Shown one piece after another: positions 17,815 through 26,341 of a stretch of DNA of 64,000 nucleotides. The stretch lies in contig NZ_SJPT01000005.1 in the NCBI RefSeq assembly GCF_007860095.1, positions 496,001 through 560,000 of the forward strand, written 5' to 3'. The notes below the pieces were generated by a model. The model saw only the letters and a list, made by a program, of their open reading frames with translations, ran no database searches and had not been told where the DNA came from. The position numbers and the translations under genes were made by a program. The stretch is from Novipirellula galeiformis (GTDB lineage: Bacteria; Planctomycetota; Planctomycetia; Pirellulales; Pirellulaceae). Within the stretch, counting starts at the first letter, position 1, and each line of letters begins with the position of its first letter.

Positions 17815-18948
17815 ATGACCACGTACGTACTGAAAACTCTTTGGCGGCATCGCACGCGAACGCTGTTGACCGTGACCGGTGCGGCGGTGGCGATGTTTGT
17901 GTTTTGCTTTGTGGGCTCCGTGCAAGAAGGCATGCAACGCTTGACGACGGGGGCGGATGCGGACCGCAGCTTGATCGTGTTCCAAGAGAATCGGTTCTGC
18001 CCGACCAGCAGCCGATTGCCTGAAGATTACGCCACGAAGATCCGCAAGGTGCCAGGCGTTCGTGAGGTGATGCCGATCCAGGTTTGGACGAACAATTGCC
18101 GCGCCAGCCTCGACATCGTCGTCTTCAACGGCGCCGATCCCGATCAAATCCAAGCGACACGGCCTATCAAGCTGACGCACGGCAGCTGGGAATCGTTCGG
18201 ATCACAACGCGATGCGGCCATCGTCGGCCGCAATGTCGCTCAACGTCGCGGCTTAAAGACGGGAGACCAGTTCTCGATCGGCGATCTTTCCGTCCAAGTC
18301 GCGGGGATTTTTGCATCGGCGGTGCCCTCCGAAGAGAATCTGATTTACACCAGCTTGGCGTTTCTCCAATACACTCGCGGGCTCGATGCTGCGGGTCTGG
18401 TCACGCAACACGAGGTATTGCTAACCGACGATGCCGACGCCGATCGTGTCGCGGCCGAAATTGATCAAACGCTGCGGTCCGGTGCCGTCGCCACCAAGAC
18501 CCGGCGCAAAGGTGCGTTCCAAGCCAGCACGTTATCCGATCTCGTCGATTTGATTGGCTTCGCCCACTGGCTCGGATACGCCTGCGTGGGACTGGTGTTG
18601 TCACTCGTGGCCACGACGACAGTGATGAGCGTGCAAGACCGCATCAAAGAATACGCGGTACTGCAAACCATTGGGGTTCGGCCACTGCGTGCGATGCGAT
18701 TGGTATTGGCCGAAAGCACCCTTCTTTGTCTCGTGGGAGGCAGTCTCGGCACCCTCTTCGCCCTCGGAGCGCTGGCGCTCGGAGGCTTCGCCATTGGAGC
18801 GGAAGGAGCCACGATTGCGTTTCGGCCCTCCCTTGAATTAGCACTCTCAGGAACGCTTGTATCACTCGTCGTCGGCATCGCCGCCGGACTAGCCCCCGCC
18901 GTGCAAGCGGCGACCGTCAGCATCGTCGGTGCGTTAGCAGAAGCCTAG
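17815..18948 (+). CDS. ABC transporter permease, FtsX/MacB-like (second)
   Basis: The 377-residue permease begins [18 protein letters not shown] with a first helix ([17 protein letters not shown]). It has an extracytoplasmic domain containing several charged and Cys residues ([19 protein letters not shown]) and three C-terminal helices with the coupling motif [18 protein letters not shown]. It resembles the first permease of the cluster but is clearly divergent from it, so an asymmetric dimer is plausible. The frame is open upstream through the heptamer tract to 17680, but that extension only translates repeats, so ATG 17815 is chosen. Translation may depend on coupling to the ATPase. Confidence 0.9.
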   Translation: MTTYVLKTLWRHRTRTLLTVTGAAVAMFVFCFVGSVQEGMQRLTTGADADRSLIVFQENRFCPTSSRLPEDYATKIRKVPGVREVMPIQVWTNNCRASLDIVVFNGADPDQIQATRPIKLTHGSWESFGSQRDAAIVGRNVAQRRGLKTGDQFSIGDLSVQVAGIFASAVPSEENLIYTSLAFLQYTRGLDAAGLVTQHEVLLTDDADADRVAAEIDQTLRSGAVATKTRRKGAFQASTLSDLVDLIGFAHWLGYACVGLVLSLVATTTVMSVQDRIKEYAVLQTIGVRPLRAMRLVLAESTLLCLVGGSLGTLFALGALALGGFAIGAEGATIAFRPSLELALSGTLVSLVVGIAAGLAPAVQAATVSIVGALAEA

Positions 18949-19044
18949 TGCACCGAGTAAATATCCGACAAGACAGAGGGAAGCGATCCAACGTTGTGGT
19001 TCGATCTCAGACGCGGTTCACCTGCTTTGTTGTGGCGTGTCTTT

Positions 19045-19112
19045 CATAACCCGATGCGTCAGCGAGGGAATCTCGATCTTGACTCGGTCCCTCGCTGACG
19101 CTTCGGGTTATG
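19045..19112. repeat. 25-bp inverted repeat (REP/MITE-like)
   Basis: CATAACCCGATGCGTCAGCG and the next five bases (19045-19069) are repeated in inverse orientation at 19088-19112 with one mismatch, separated by an 18-nt loop. It sits alone in the 222-nt gap between the ABC permease and the sterol-desaturase gene. It is too long and lacks a T-run for a simple terminator. It is more like a dispersed palindromic element, though it might still halt transcription. Confidence 0.85.
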
Positions 19113-19170
19113 ATTTGTTTGAAAAAACCACACCAGCGAGACTTCGACATACCTCAGAGGTGAACGGACG

Positions 19171-20034
19171 TTGAATCAACGAGATGAAATGATCGTGCGG
19201 CTGGGGTGCTTTGCCGGAGTGTTGTTAGTGATGGCCGTTTGGGAGCTACTCGCACCGCGACGAAAGCTGAGTGTGGGAAAGCCATGGCGTTGGAGCAACC
19301 ACCTGGGGCTGGTCGCGTTGAACGTGATCCTGGCTCGCGCCGTGGTTCCGGTCACCGCGGTCGCCGCGGCAAGCTTCGCTCAATCCCGACAATGGGGCGT
19401 GTTGTCCCTCGCCGATTGGCCGAACTGGGTTGAGATCGTGGTCGCCGTTACCGTGCTCGATCTCGCGATCTATCTCCAGCACGTGCTGTTTCATTCCGTT
19501 CCCCTACTGTGGCGATTGCACATGGTCCACCACGCGGATCTTGATTTCGACGTCACCACCGGCTTGCGATTCCACACACTGGAAATCGTGCTTTCGGCGT
19601 TCATCAAATTGGCCGTCGTCGCGGCTCTAGGTCCGCCGGCGATCGCCGTCGTGATCTTCGAAGTCCTACTGAACGCGACCTCCATGTTCAATCACAGCAA
19701 TGTTCGAATGCCGACCGGGCTGGACCGAGTACTGCGTTTCGTGGTCGTCACTCCCGACATGCATCGTGTTCATCATTCGGTGATTCGTCGCGAAACGAAC
19801 AGCAACTATGGGTTCAATTTACCATGGTGGGATTTCTTGCTCGGCACCTACCGTGATCAACCCCAAGAGGGGCACGAACGAATGACGATCGGCATCAACC
19901 ACCTGCGCGATGAAAAACAGAATGAACGGTTGCCGGGAATCTTGAGCATGCCGTTTGGGAGCAGTCCAGGCTCCTATCCGATCACATCGGAACGTGACGA
20001 CGGTGACGTAGCCCAAGACCCCAAAACGCGGTGA
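19171..20034 (+). CDS. Sterol desaturase / fatty acid hydroxylase family membrane protein
   Basis: The 287-residue integral membrane protein carries the di-iron histidine boxes of the family. These are HVLFH (about residue 109), RLHMVHHADLDFD, and late HRVHHS with NYGFNLPWWDFLLGTY. Such enzymes insert hydroxyl or double bonds into lipids using O2. Four to five hydrophobic segments lie in the first 180 residues. The start may be TTG 19171 (GAGGTG upstream) or ATG 19189. The substrate, sterol-like or fatty acyl, cannot be set from the sequence. It follows the ABC exporter after a palindromic repeat, so it probably has its own transcript. Confidence 0.88.
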   Translation: MNQRDEMIVRLGCFAGVLLVMAVWELLAPRRKLSVGKPWRWSNHLGLVALNVILARAVVPVTAVAAASFAQSRQWGVLSLADWPNWVEIVVAVTVLDLAIYLQHVLFHSVPLLWRLHMVHHADLDFDVTTGLRFHTLEIVLSAFIKLAVVAALGPPAIAVVIFEVLLNATSMFNHSNVRMPTGLDRVLRFVVVTPDMHRVHHSVIRRETNSNYGFNLPWWDFLLGTYRDQPQEGHERMTIGINHLRDEKQNERLPGILSMPFGSSPGSYPITSERDDGDVAQDPKTR

Positions 20035-20067
20035 CGCAGCACCGCTAGCGCATTTTCATCTTTGATG

Positions 20068-20121
20068 TAGCTACCGTCGCCAGACGGTGGACCACGTTCT
20101 GGTGAACGCAGCTACTTTTTT
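20068..20121 (+). terminator. REP-like hairpin followed by T-run
   Basis: ACCGTC (20073-20078) and GACGGT (20083-20088) form one stem and CGTTC/GAACG (20095-20108) a second. The element is bounded by GTAGCTAC and GCAGCTAC and followed by seven T residues. Position after the sterol-desaturase-family gene suits a terminator; the boundary sequences also suggest a dispersed planctomycete repeat. Confidence 0.5.
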
Positions 20122-20283
20122 TACCTACGTCATTTCTCAAATCGCTCTAGCGATGAAAGCCGACCGGACCGCGGTCGAGATTGCTCGCTTGGCGTGGGGG
20201 ATCGCATTGCCAGCCGGAGCGAGCATCCATCACATGATAATCTGGCTTTGTGTCGACGTGCGACCTCAAACCCTCACAACAAA

Positions 20284-20319
20284 ACATCCGCTCCGCTGAT
20301 ACTTCAACGGAGCGGATGT
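20284..20319 (-). terminator. Rho-independent-type terminator of the 20368-21588 gene
   Basis: A perfect 12-bp stem, ACATCCGCTCCG (20284-20295) with CGGAGCGGATGT (20308-20319), encloses a 12-nt loop. On the minus strand it is followed by TTTTGTTG, as expected for a terminator 49 nt after the minus-strand stop. Confidence 0.8.
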
Positions 20320-20367
20320 TTGGATAGCGATCGTTTCTGCAAAATCGCCTACGCGACAATCACTAAC

Positions 20368-21588
20368 TTACAGCGGAGCGGGATCGAGTGGGGCATCGTC
20401 CAACGCATCTTCCGCATTGGCCGGAACATCCTGGCTCTCAATCGCCTTCTCCGCATTATCCACTGCCTCGCCAGCTTCGGTTTGATCTAATGCCGGCGTT
20501 TCCGCAGCCCGTTCAAGGTTGTCCTGAGCACGGGGTGGTTGATTGCGATTGGCATCCACTTCCACGTTTGCATTTGCGTTTTCATTCACACTTGCAGCTG
20601 CATTTACTTCTGCGTTGGTGTTGGCGTCCGCATCCACATTTGCGCGTCCGTTCAAGCTGGCATCTGCATTCGTGTTGGCATCGAGTTCCGTTTGCGATTG
20701 GCCATCTCGGTTCATCTCGCCCGTTTGAGGCTCAGCGGGGTACGCTTGACCGTTGGTGGATTGCGAACCGCTGGCTTCGTCGTAACTACCATAGCCCGCT
20801 TGATAGCGATCATCTTGGTGATGGCCATGTTGAGCGGTCCCCGAGTCAAAATAGACAGGTTGTCCATGAACACAAATGAACTCACGTCCGGAAGCATCGT
20901 GCCGCAAGGGATAGACAGTGTCGGTCGTCATCGCGTGGTTGCTAGACCCGTAGCTGAGATAACCCTGGCTGCCATACCCATGGCTGGGCGTTGCCATGTA
21001 GCGATGCGACGAGTGATGACCACGGTGGCCTAACTTTCCATGTCGATGTCCTGATCGCCCATAATGATGCCCATGGTGACGACCGTTGGAATCGTAAACT
21101 TGGCCACCGTATGCTTGGCCTCCGTAGTGCACCTGCCCCTCGTACACTTGGCCCCCGTACACTTGGCCCCCGTACACTTGGGCCCCGTGGGCGTGACCAC
21201 GATCCCACCCAGCTCGTTGGTTGGATTCATAATGAAGATTGCCGCGGTGGGTTCCCTGGTGCCGGGAATGAAGCTGTTGCGATGACTGAACATTGCCTTT
21301 GACATTCACGCCGTTGACACCAACTCGCTGCTGCGCCCCAGCATTGGTGTCCTGGGACGCTGCGCCTTCGACGCGATTGACTGCGTCGTTAGCCCGCGAG
21401 GCCGTGCTTCCGACTTGGTTACGAACCTGGTTGCGTGCATTATTTGCCGCATCCTGGGCTTGCCCGGCCGTGTTGCGGACGGCATCACCCGCCTGGGAAA
21501 GCGAGTTACCGGCAATGTCTTGAGCGCCGACAACGCTCCCCGCAAACAGAACGCCACAGCAAGCCGCAGTAGTCAACAGTTGTCTCAT
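20368..21588 (-). CDS. Secreted low-complexity protein with Gly/Tyr and Asn/Ala repeats, unknown function
   Basis: The 406-residue protein has a signal peptide (LLTTAACCGVLFAGSVVGA) followed by an Asn/Ala/Gln-rich amphipathic stretch (about 20-90). A His/Gly/Tyr-rich region carries a YGGQV five-residue repeat, and a tail of alternating Asn/Ala/Asp (ANTNADASLNGRANVDADA) ends acidic. One more ordered island, YPLRHDASGREFICVHGQPV, sits near residue 230. The ATG at 21588 has AAGGTG upstream; the frame is open to 21975, but that extension lacks a signal. Length and composition fit a surface or matrix protein. I do not recognise a family. Confidence 0.75.
   Translation of the reverse strand: MRQLLTTAACCGVLFAGSVVGAQDIAGNSLSQAGDAVRNTAGQAQDAANNARNQVRNQVGSTASRANDAVNRVEGAASQDTNAGAQQRVGVNGVNVKGNVQSSQQLHSRHQGTHRGNLHYESNQRAGWDRGHAHGAQVYGGQVYGGQVYEGQVHYGGQAYGGQVYDSNGRHHGHHYGRSGHRHGKLGHRGHHSSHRYMATPSHGYGSQGYLSYGSSNHAMTTDTVYPLRHDASGREFICVHGQPVYFDSGTAQHGHHQDDRYQAGYGSYDEASGSQSTNGQAYPAEPQTGEMNRDGQSQTELDANTNADASLNGRANVDADANTNAEVNAAASVNENANANVEVDANRNQPPRAQDNLERAAETPALDQTEAGEAVDNAEKAIESQDVPANAEDALDDAPLDPAPL
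21141..21185. repeat. 15-bp tandem repeat inside coding region
   Basis: Three near-identical 15-bp units (CGTACACTTGGCCCC) encode the YGGQV repeat of the secreted protein. Nucleotide identity is higher than the protein repeat needs, which suggests recent expansion. Confidence 0.9.
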
Positions 21589-22117
21589 GTTTTGCACCTT
21601 AAATCTGAGTAGTATTTGAGACGCACTCATCGGTTCGACACCCACGTCGTGTCTGAATTCATCCCTTGGAGTGCAGGACAACAAGAAATGCAACTTGCGT
21701 GCCCAACTCCGTTTTTTAGAGGTGCAAGATCGCAGCGCAAACCGATTGCCGCCAATCCACGCGGATCCAAGCCACCAGCGAGCGGCGGACGAGATAGCGA
21801 ATGCAACCGCGGTCGTGATCGATTTCCGATCACGTTTTCGATCACCTTGGCTCCTGAGCGATCGAGTCAGCGACTTAAGAGAGATCGCAAGACGAAGCGG
21901 GTGAAGCCGAGCGCCCTCGAGTTCATTTGTCAGCAAACGCGTGGAGACGATCGCCGTCACGGCGAAGCAGATCAATCGCTGCCAATGCCGGGCACCGAAC
22001 CAATGCCGGGCATAGAAAAGGGACGCACCTCAAAGACACGTTGGCATCCGCGGTTGCCCCCTAACCCCGCCTTGTCCCTACACGACGAGAGGTTCTCGAT
22101 CCGTCCCTCGGATCGAT
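21589..22117. other. Intergenic stretch without supported gene
   Basis: The 529 nt between the secreted-protein start and the prfC stop contain no frame with protein-like composition; the 172-codon plus-strand frame at 21616-22134 is Arg/Pro-rich and lacks a ribosome binding site. A 13-bp direct repeat, CCAATGCCGGGCA, occurs at 21982-21994 and 22000-22012. The promoter of the secreted-protein gene should lie near 21600-21700, but I cannot point to boxes. Confidence 0.6.
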
Positions 22118-23764
22118 TTATTCGTAGGTGGTGACTCGCATTTCCTCAAAACGGATATCGGGATTCGCGCGGTGAAGCGCTTTGATATCCCATTCAGACT
22201 GCAGCAATACGGCGTCGTGTCCAAATTGGTCCAGTGCGAGTTTGGCAGAGTAGGGGAGTTTGATGTTCGACTTTTGTTCCGCCGTTGCATTAAACCAACG
22301 CGCCAATTTATAAGGCCGCCAGCTCAGCGACGTGGGAGCGTTGTACTCGGACTCGAGTCGATAGCGGACGACATCGAACTGCAGCTCCCCCACGGCGGCC
22401 AACAGGTTTTCGCGGCGTTTGGCGTGAGCATCATGAAAGACCTGGATCGCCCCTTCTTCGATCAGCTGTTTGAGGCCGCGGTCGAATTGCTTTCGTCTCG
22501 CCGTATCGGTGCAATCAAGCACGGCGAAGAACTCGGGTGAAAACTGAGGCAATCCTTCCTGGTGCACAATTTCATTTTGGCAAAGTGTGTCGCCCAGTCG
22601 AAACTCTCCGGGGCAAACCAAGCCAATGATATCACCCGGATAAGCCTCTTCGATCGTTTGACGGTCTTGGCCAAAGATGCGAAAGGCGCGAGAGAGCCGA
22701 ATCTTTTTCATCGATCGCGCAATCGTCACTTCCATGTCTCGCTCGAACATGCCGTTGCAGACTCGCAAGAAGGCAACACGGTCGCGATGCCGAGGATCGA
22801 GGTTGGCCTGGATCTTAAAGATGAATCCAGAGAAATTAGATGAAGGCTCTGCCGGACGCTGCTCGGGCGTCTGTCGTGACCCTGGAGGTGGACATAATTT
22901 GAGGAACCCATGCAGGAAATGTTCAATGCCAAAGTTGGTGAGCGCACTGCCAAAGAACACAGGCGTTTGCGCGCCACCGAGGAATTGACTCCGCTCCAAC
23001 GACGCTCCCGCCATTCGTACCAATTCAACCTCTTCGCCCGTCGCATCGATGAGATCAGGGCGGATCGCCGGTTGGATCGATTCCAAGTCCGACCACGAGA
23101 CCACCTTTGACGAGATTCGACGATTGGCGCGATGCTCATCAAATAAATGAACCGAATCATTATGAAGATCGACGAAACCGCGAAAGTCTTCGCCGCTGCC
23201 AAGCGGCCAATTTTGTGGCACCGGTTCGATCGAGAACTTGCGTTCAATCTCATCAAGGATTTCGAGCGGCGAGCGTCCGCGACGATCCACTTTGTTGACG
23301 AAGGTGAGCACGGGAATTTTTCTCAATGCACAAACGCGAAACAGTTTTTCCGTCTGCGACTCGATCCCCTTCGCGAGGTCGATGACCATCACGGCCGCAT
23401 CGGCGGCCATCAGCGTGCGATAGGTGTCTTCGCTGAAGTCATGGTGACCGGGAGTATCCAAAAGATTGACCTGAGCCCCCGCAAACTCAAACGTAAGCGC
23501 GGTCGAGCTTACCGAAATGCCACGCTCCTGCTCCATCTCCATCCAATCGGACTTTGCCGTCCGCTCGGATTTCCGGCCTCGAACCGCCCCGGCGATCTCA
23601 ATCGAGTTGCCAAACAGCAATAGCTTTTCGGTCAACGTGGTCTTGCCCGCATCCGGGTGCGAAATGATCGCAAACGTTCGTCTTCGCAGCCGCTGCGTTT
23701 CAATTTCTGCAATCGATTGAGCCGATCGGGCGACGGTGCTGGGTCGGGTAGGGAGGGTGCTCAT
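22118..23764 (-). CDS. prfC: Peptide chain release factor 3 (RF-3)
   Basis: A 548-residue translational GTPase that recycles RF1/RF2 from terminating ribosomes. Motifs are G1 SHPDAGKTTLTEK (about residue 35), the RF-3 stretch GAVRGRKSERTAKSDWMEME, G3 DTPGHHDFSEDTYR and G4 NKVDR. The C-terminal RF-3 region contains LSWRPYKLARWF. ATG 23764 gives the usual RF-3 N-terminus; the frame is open 53 codons further but has no homology-like content. It stands alone with long flanks, so it is probably monocistronic. Confidence 0.97.
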   Translation of the reverse strand: MSTLPTRPSTVARSAQSIAEIETQRLRRRTFAIISHPDAGKTTLTEKLLLFGNSIEIAGAVRGRKSERTAKSDWMEMEQERGISVSSTALTFEFAGAQVNLLDTPGHHDFSEDTYRTLMAADAAVMVIDLAKGIESQTEKLFRVCALRKIPVLTFVNKVDRRGRSPLEILDEIERKFSIEPVPQNWPLGSGEDFRGFVDLHNDSVHLFDEHRANRRISSKVVSWSDLESIQPAIRPDLIDATGEEVELVRMAGASLERSQFLGGAQTPVFFGSALTNFGIEHFLHGFLKLCPPPGSRQTPEQRPAEPSSNFSGFIFKIQANLDPRHRDRVAFLRVCNGMFERDMEVTIARSMKKIRLSRAFRIFGQDRQTIEEAYPGDIIGLVCPGEFRLGDTLCQNEIVHQEGLPQFSPEFFAVLDCTDTARRKQFDRGLKQLIEEGAIQVFHDAHAKRRENLLAAVGELQFDVVRYRLESEYNAPTSLSWRPYKLARWFNATAEQKSNIKLPYSAKLALDQFGHDAVLLQSEWDIKALHRANPDIRFEEMRVTTYE

Positions 23765-24311
23765 ATTTAAAACTGCATCAAAGTTGAAATGAAGTGCCTT
23801 GAAACACTCCGTTTGCTGCCCATGACGCAACGGCCATGAGTTGGGTGGATGAAAATCGACGGGTGGCAATCGCAGTCGGTCGGTTGCGATCGTGGCAGGG
23901 TGGATTCGAGGATGCTTCCTCAATCAATCCCGACAAACCGGCAGGCCCTGACGAGGGCTAGGATGCAGAAGAAGCACAGCGATTAGAGTGACTGTCGAGT
24001 AAAAAAGACAGTCGTACGGCGTCTCTCGCACTGCGTTGCGTTGCAGCGGTTCGCCGTTGGCTTTGGTGCTAAGGGGGAGTGGTCATGAAGAAACGATAAC
24101 TTGCGAAAAGGGACGCGGCAACTGCAAATCTCGCATTCGGAGCATCCTACCCACCCCCCAATCATCGCAACGGTTGGGGATTTCATAGGACGGCAACGTG
24201 CATTCCCTTGGACCTATTTTGCGGACGAGCCAGTGGCCTTAGTTCGCCGCAGGTCGCTTTAGACGATTTCTTCGCACTGAGCGACACACAGGTGGCAGCC
24301 TGGGGGGACAA

Positions 24312-24328
24312 GCGGGGCAGAGCCCCGC
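24312..24328. repeat. Short perfect GC-rich hairpin
   Basis: GCGGGGC (24312-24318) and GCCCCGC (24322-24328) pair perfectly around a three-base AGA loop. No T-run follows on either strand, so its role is unclear. Confidence 0.6.
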
Positions 24329-24449
24329 CGGACATCGCATTTTGCCGAGGCCAACGCTGCGACCTCCAACGGACTGGCGGTCGCAAAATGGATCCCCCCC
24401 CCAGCCAAGCTGATCAGCTGCCGCAATCTTTCGAGCAACGCATCCAATC

Positions 24450-24569
24450 AATCACCCAATCACCCAATCACCCAATCACCCAATCACCCAATCACCCAAT
24501 CACCCAATCACCCAATCACCCTGTCACCCTGTCACCCTGTCGCCCTGTCGCCCTGTCGCCCAATCGCCC
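24450..24569. repeat. Octamer array of 15 units with block-wise variants
   Basis: Fifteen octamers follow in register: AATCACCC x9 (24450-24521), TGTCACCC x2, TGTCGCCC x3, and AATCGCCC (24562-24569). The changes are grouped, not scattered, which points to serial local duplication of mutated units. On the purine strand the units share GGN-GA. It lies about 220 nt before the ATG of the Tat-exported oxidoreductase, with the pyrimidine strand in the sense direction. Confidence 0.97.
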
Positions 24570-24792
24570 TGCAAAGTGAAACGCAAAGAAGCAAACGAGC
24601 AACCGGCGGACCGACCCTGATTGCCTGCCTCCCCCACCTCGTTGCCCCTACTTGTTATTCCCGAGGCCGTGTTCGTCCGCGAAAGGTCGAATCGCGGTGG
24701 ACAACCGGTTACCATGGGGGAGGGGCACAATTCAGTGCTACAACAAGCTCTCACCAATCGCCCAACCTTTCGCTGCTCAAGAGGACAACGAG

Positions 24793-26175
24793 ATGCCCGA
24801 TCGCTTCGAGACCCACAGCCAAGTCAAGGAAAACAGCCGACTGACTCGACGACGATGGATCGCCACCGCCGGGGCCGCCATTGCTGCGCCTGCAATCGTG
24901 CCGAGTTCGGTCCTCGGCGCGAATGCTCCGAGCAATCGCATCAACGTCGCTTTGATTGGATGCGGTAACCAGAGCCGAGCCGATTTACCGAGCATGTTGC
25001 GACAACCGGATGCCCAGGTTGTTGCGGTATGCGACGTCAACCGTGGCAGCGACGGCTACGCTCGCCCGGAACATTTCCTGGGGCGTGAACCGGCGCAAAA
25101 GAAGGTCAACGAATACTACGCTCAAAAAACTCGTTCGGGCGAATTCAAGGGCTGTGATGCTTACGCGGACTTCCGCGATGTACTCGCTCGCGAGGACGTT
25201 GACGCAGTCATGATCGTGCTACCAGATCATTGGCATGCGCTGGCCACAATCAAAGCCTGTGAAGCGGGCAAGGACGTGTACTGTCAAAAGCCGATGTCGC
25301 TCACCATTCACGATGGCCAGCAAATGATCAAAGCGGTTCGCAAGCATGAACGCATTCTGCAAACGGGAAGCCAGTACCGCTCCAACTCGGTGGTCCGCCG
25401 TATGTGCGAGCTGGTTCGCAACGGTCGGATCGGCGAAGTCAAACGAGCGGTTTCCATCATCAACGGCAGCGGTGCCGGCCCCGCCCCCGGTTGGAGCGAG
25501 ATGCCCGTTCCCGCAGGATTCGACTACGACATGTGGCTAGGCCCCGCCCCCATGGCTCCCTATCACATCGACCGCTGTCTGTACCGATTCCGTTTCCACC
25601 AGGACTATTCCGGTGGCCAAGTCACCAACACCGGTGCCCACGCCACGGACATCGTTCAGTGGGCGCTCGGCAAGGACGGTACCGGTCCGGTGGAATTTGA
25701 GAACCAAGAAGGAACGGTCTGGCCACCACAGGGACATCTCTACACGACCGCCATGAAGGCTCACTTTCGAGCGCGTTACGCCGATGGAATTGAGTTCGTC
25801 TGCCGTACGCAAGATCCAGGCTTCGGAGCCCGTATCGAAGGAACCGAAGGATGGGTTCAATTCACGGTAAACAACATGAAGGAGGTCGAAGCATCGTCCG
25901 ATGCCATCAAAAACTCCGTCATCGGCCCCGACGAGATCCATCTGCCGGTGAGCAAAAATCATTACCGAAACTTCCTCGACTCCGTGAAGTCGCGAAAGGA
26001 TCCGATCGAGCCGGTCGAGGTGGGCCATCGCACGGCATCCATCTGTCACGCCGGAAATATTGCCATGCGTCTGAATCGAAAACTGCAATGGGATCCTAAC
26101 GCAGAACGGTTTCTCGACGACGATCAGGCCAACGAGATGCTGCAAAGGCCCTATCGAAAGCCGTGGCAGCTATAG
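24793..26175 (+). CDS. Gfo/Idh/MocA family oxidoreductase, Tat-exported
   Basis: A 460-residue NAD(P)-dependent sugar-type oxidoreductase. A twin-arginine signal lies at residues 18-45 (RLTRRRWIATAG, then Ala-rich and SSVLGANAP). The Rossmann motif follows (NVALIGCGNQSRADL), with CQKPMSLT, the family's EKP-like loop with Gln in place of Glu, and a C-terminal GFO domain (GGQVTNTGAHATDIVQWAL). Planctomycetes encode many such exported enzymes, thought to act on extracytoplasmic sugars. ATG 24793 is preferred to an upstream in-frame start because it gives the Tat signal. The substrate is unknown. Confidence 0.92.
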   Translation: MPDRFETHSQVKENSRLTRRRWIATAGAAIAAPAIVPSSVLGANAPSNRINVALIGCGNQSRADLPSMLRQPDAQVVAVCDVNRGSDGYARPEHFLGREPAQKKVNEYYAQKTRSGEFKGCDAYADFRDVLAREDVDAVMIVLPDHWHALATIKACEAGKDVYCQKPMSLTIHDGQQMIKAVRKHERILQTGSQYRSNSVVRRMCELVRNGRIGEVKRAVSIINGSGAGPAPGWSEMPVPAGFDYDMWLGPAPMAPYHIDRCLYRFRFHQDYSGGQVTNTGAHATDIVQWALGKDGTGPVEFENQEGTVWPPQGHLYTTAMKAHFRARYADGIEFVCRTQDPGFGARIEGTEGWVQFTVNNMKEVEASSDAIKNSVIGPDEIHLPVSKNHYRNFLDSVKSRKDPIEPVEVGHRTASICHAGNIAMRLNRKLQWDPNAERFLDDDQANEMLQRPYRKPWQL

Positions 26176-26269
26176 CACGAGCGTCAAACGAGTCTGGCGG
26201 AATCGCAATCGCCCGCTGCGATTGTGTGCCCCTACACTCGCCCCAGAGCCCAAATCAGAACGAGCTCCG

Positions 26270-26287
26270 TCCAACATCGATGTTGGA
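26270..26287. terminator. 18-bp perfect palindrome between convergent genes
   Basis: TCCAACATCGATGTTGGA is a perfect palindrome in the 166-nt gap between the convergent oxidoreductase and membrane-pair genes. Position suits a bidirectional terminator, but there is no T-run, so a REP-like or binding-site role is also possible. Confidence 0.5.
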
Positions 26288-26341
26288 GCGGTGGGGGAAA
26301 AGACGCGGGTGAGCTTTGAGCTTTGTGCCGAAAAAGCAAGC

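Larger units (their letters stand above)
20035..20367. other. Convergent intergenic region with two hairpin elements
   Basis: This 333-nt stretch between convergent genes holds no convincing gene; a 70-codon plus-strand frame at 20087-20299 lacks a start signal and overlaps hairpins. It contains an inverted-repeat element at 20068-20115 and a strong terminator at 20284-20319. Confidence 0.7.
23765..24792. other. Kilobase intergenic region with hairpins and octamer array
   Basis: The 1028 nt between divergent prfC and the oxidoreductase gene hold no supported coding sequence; short frames on both strands are Arg/Pro/Ser-rich and repeat-derived. It contains a 7-bp stem (GACTGTC 23990-23996 with GACAGTC 24007-24013), a GC hairpin at 24312-24328 and the octamer array at 24450-24569. 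A small RNA cannot be excluded. Confidence 0.65.

Noticed and set aside
21616-22134. 172-codon frame between the secreted-protein gene and prfC
   Set aside because: It has Arg/Pro-rich composition, no ribosome binding site and runs into the prfC end.
24450-24569. CRISPR array
   Set aside because: Units are contiguous octamers with no spacers and no cas genes nearby.
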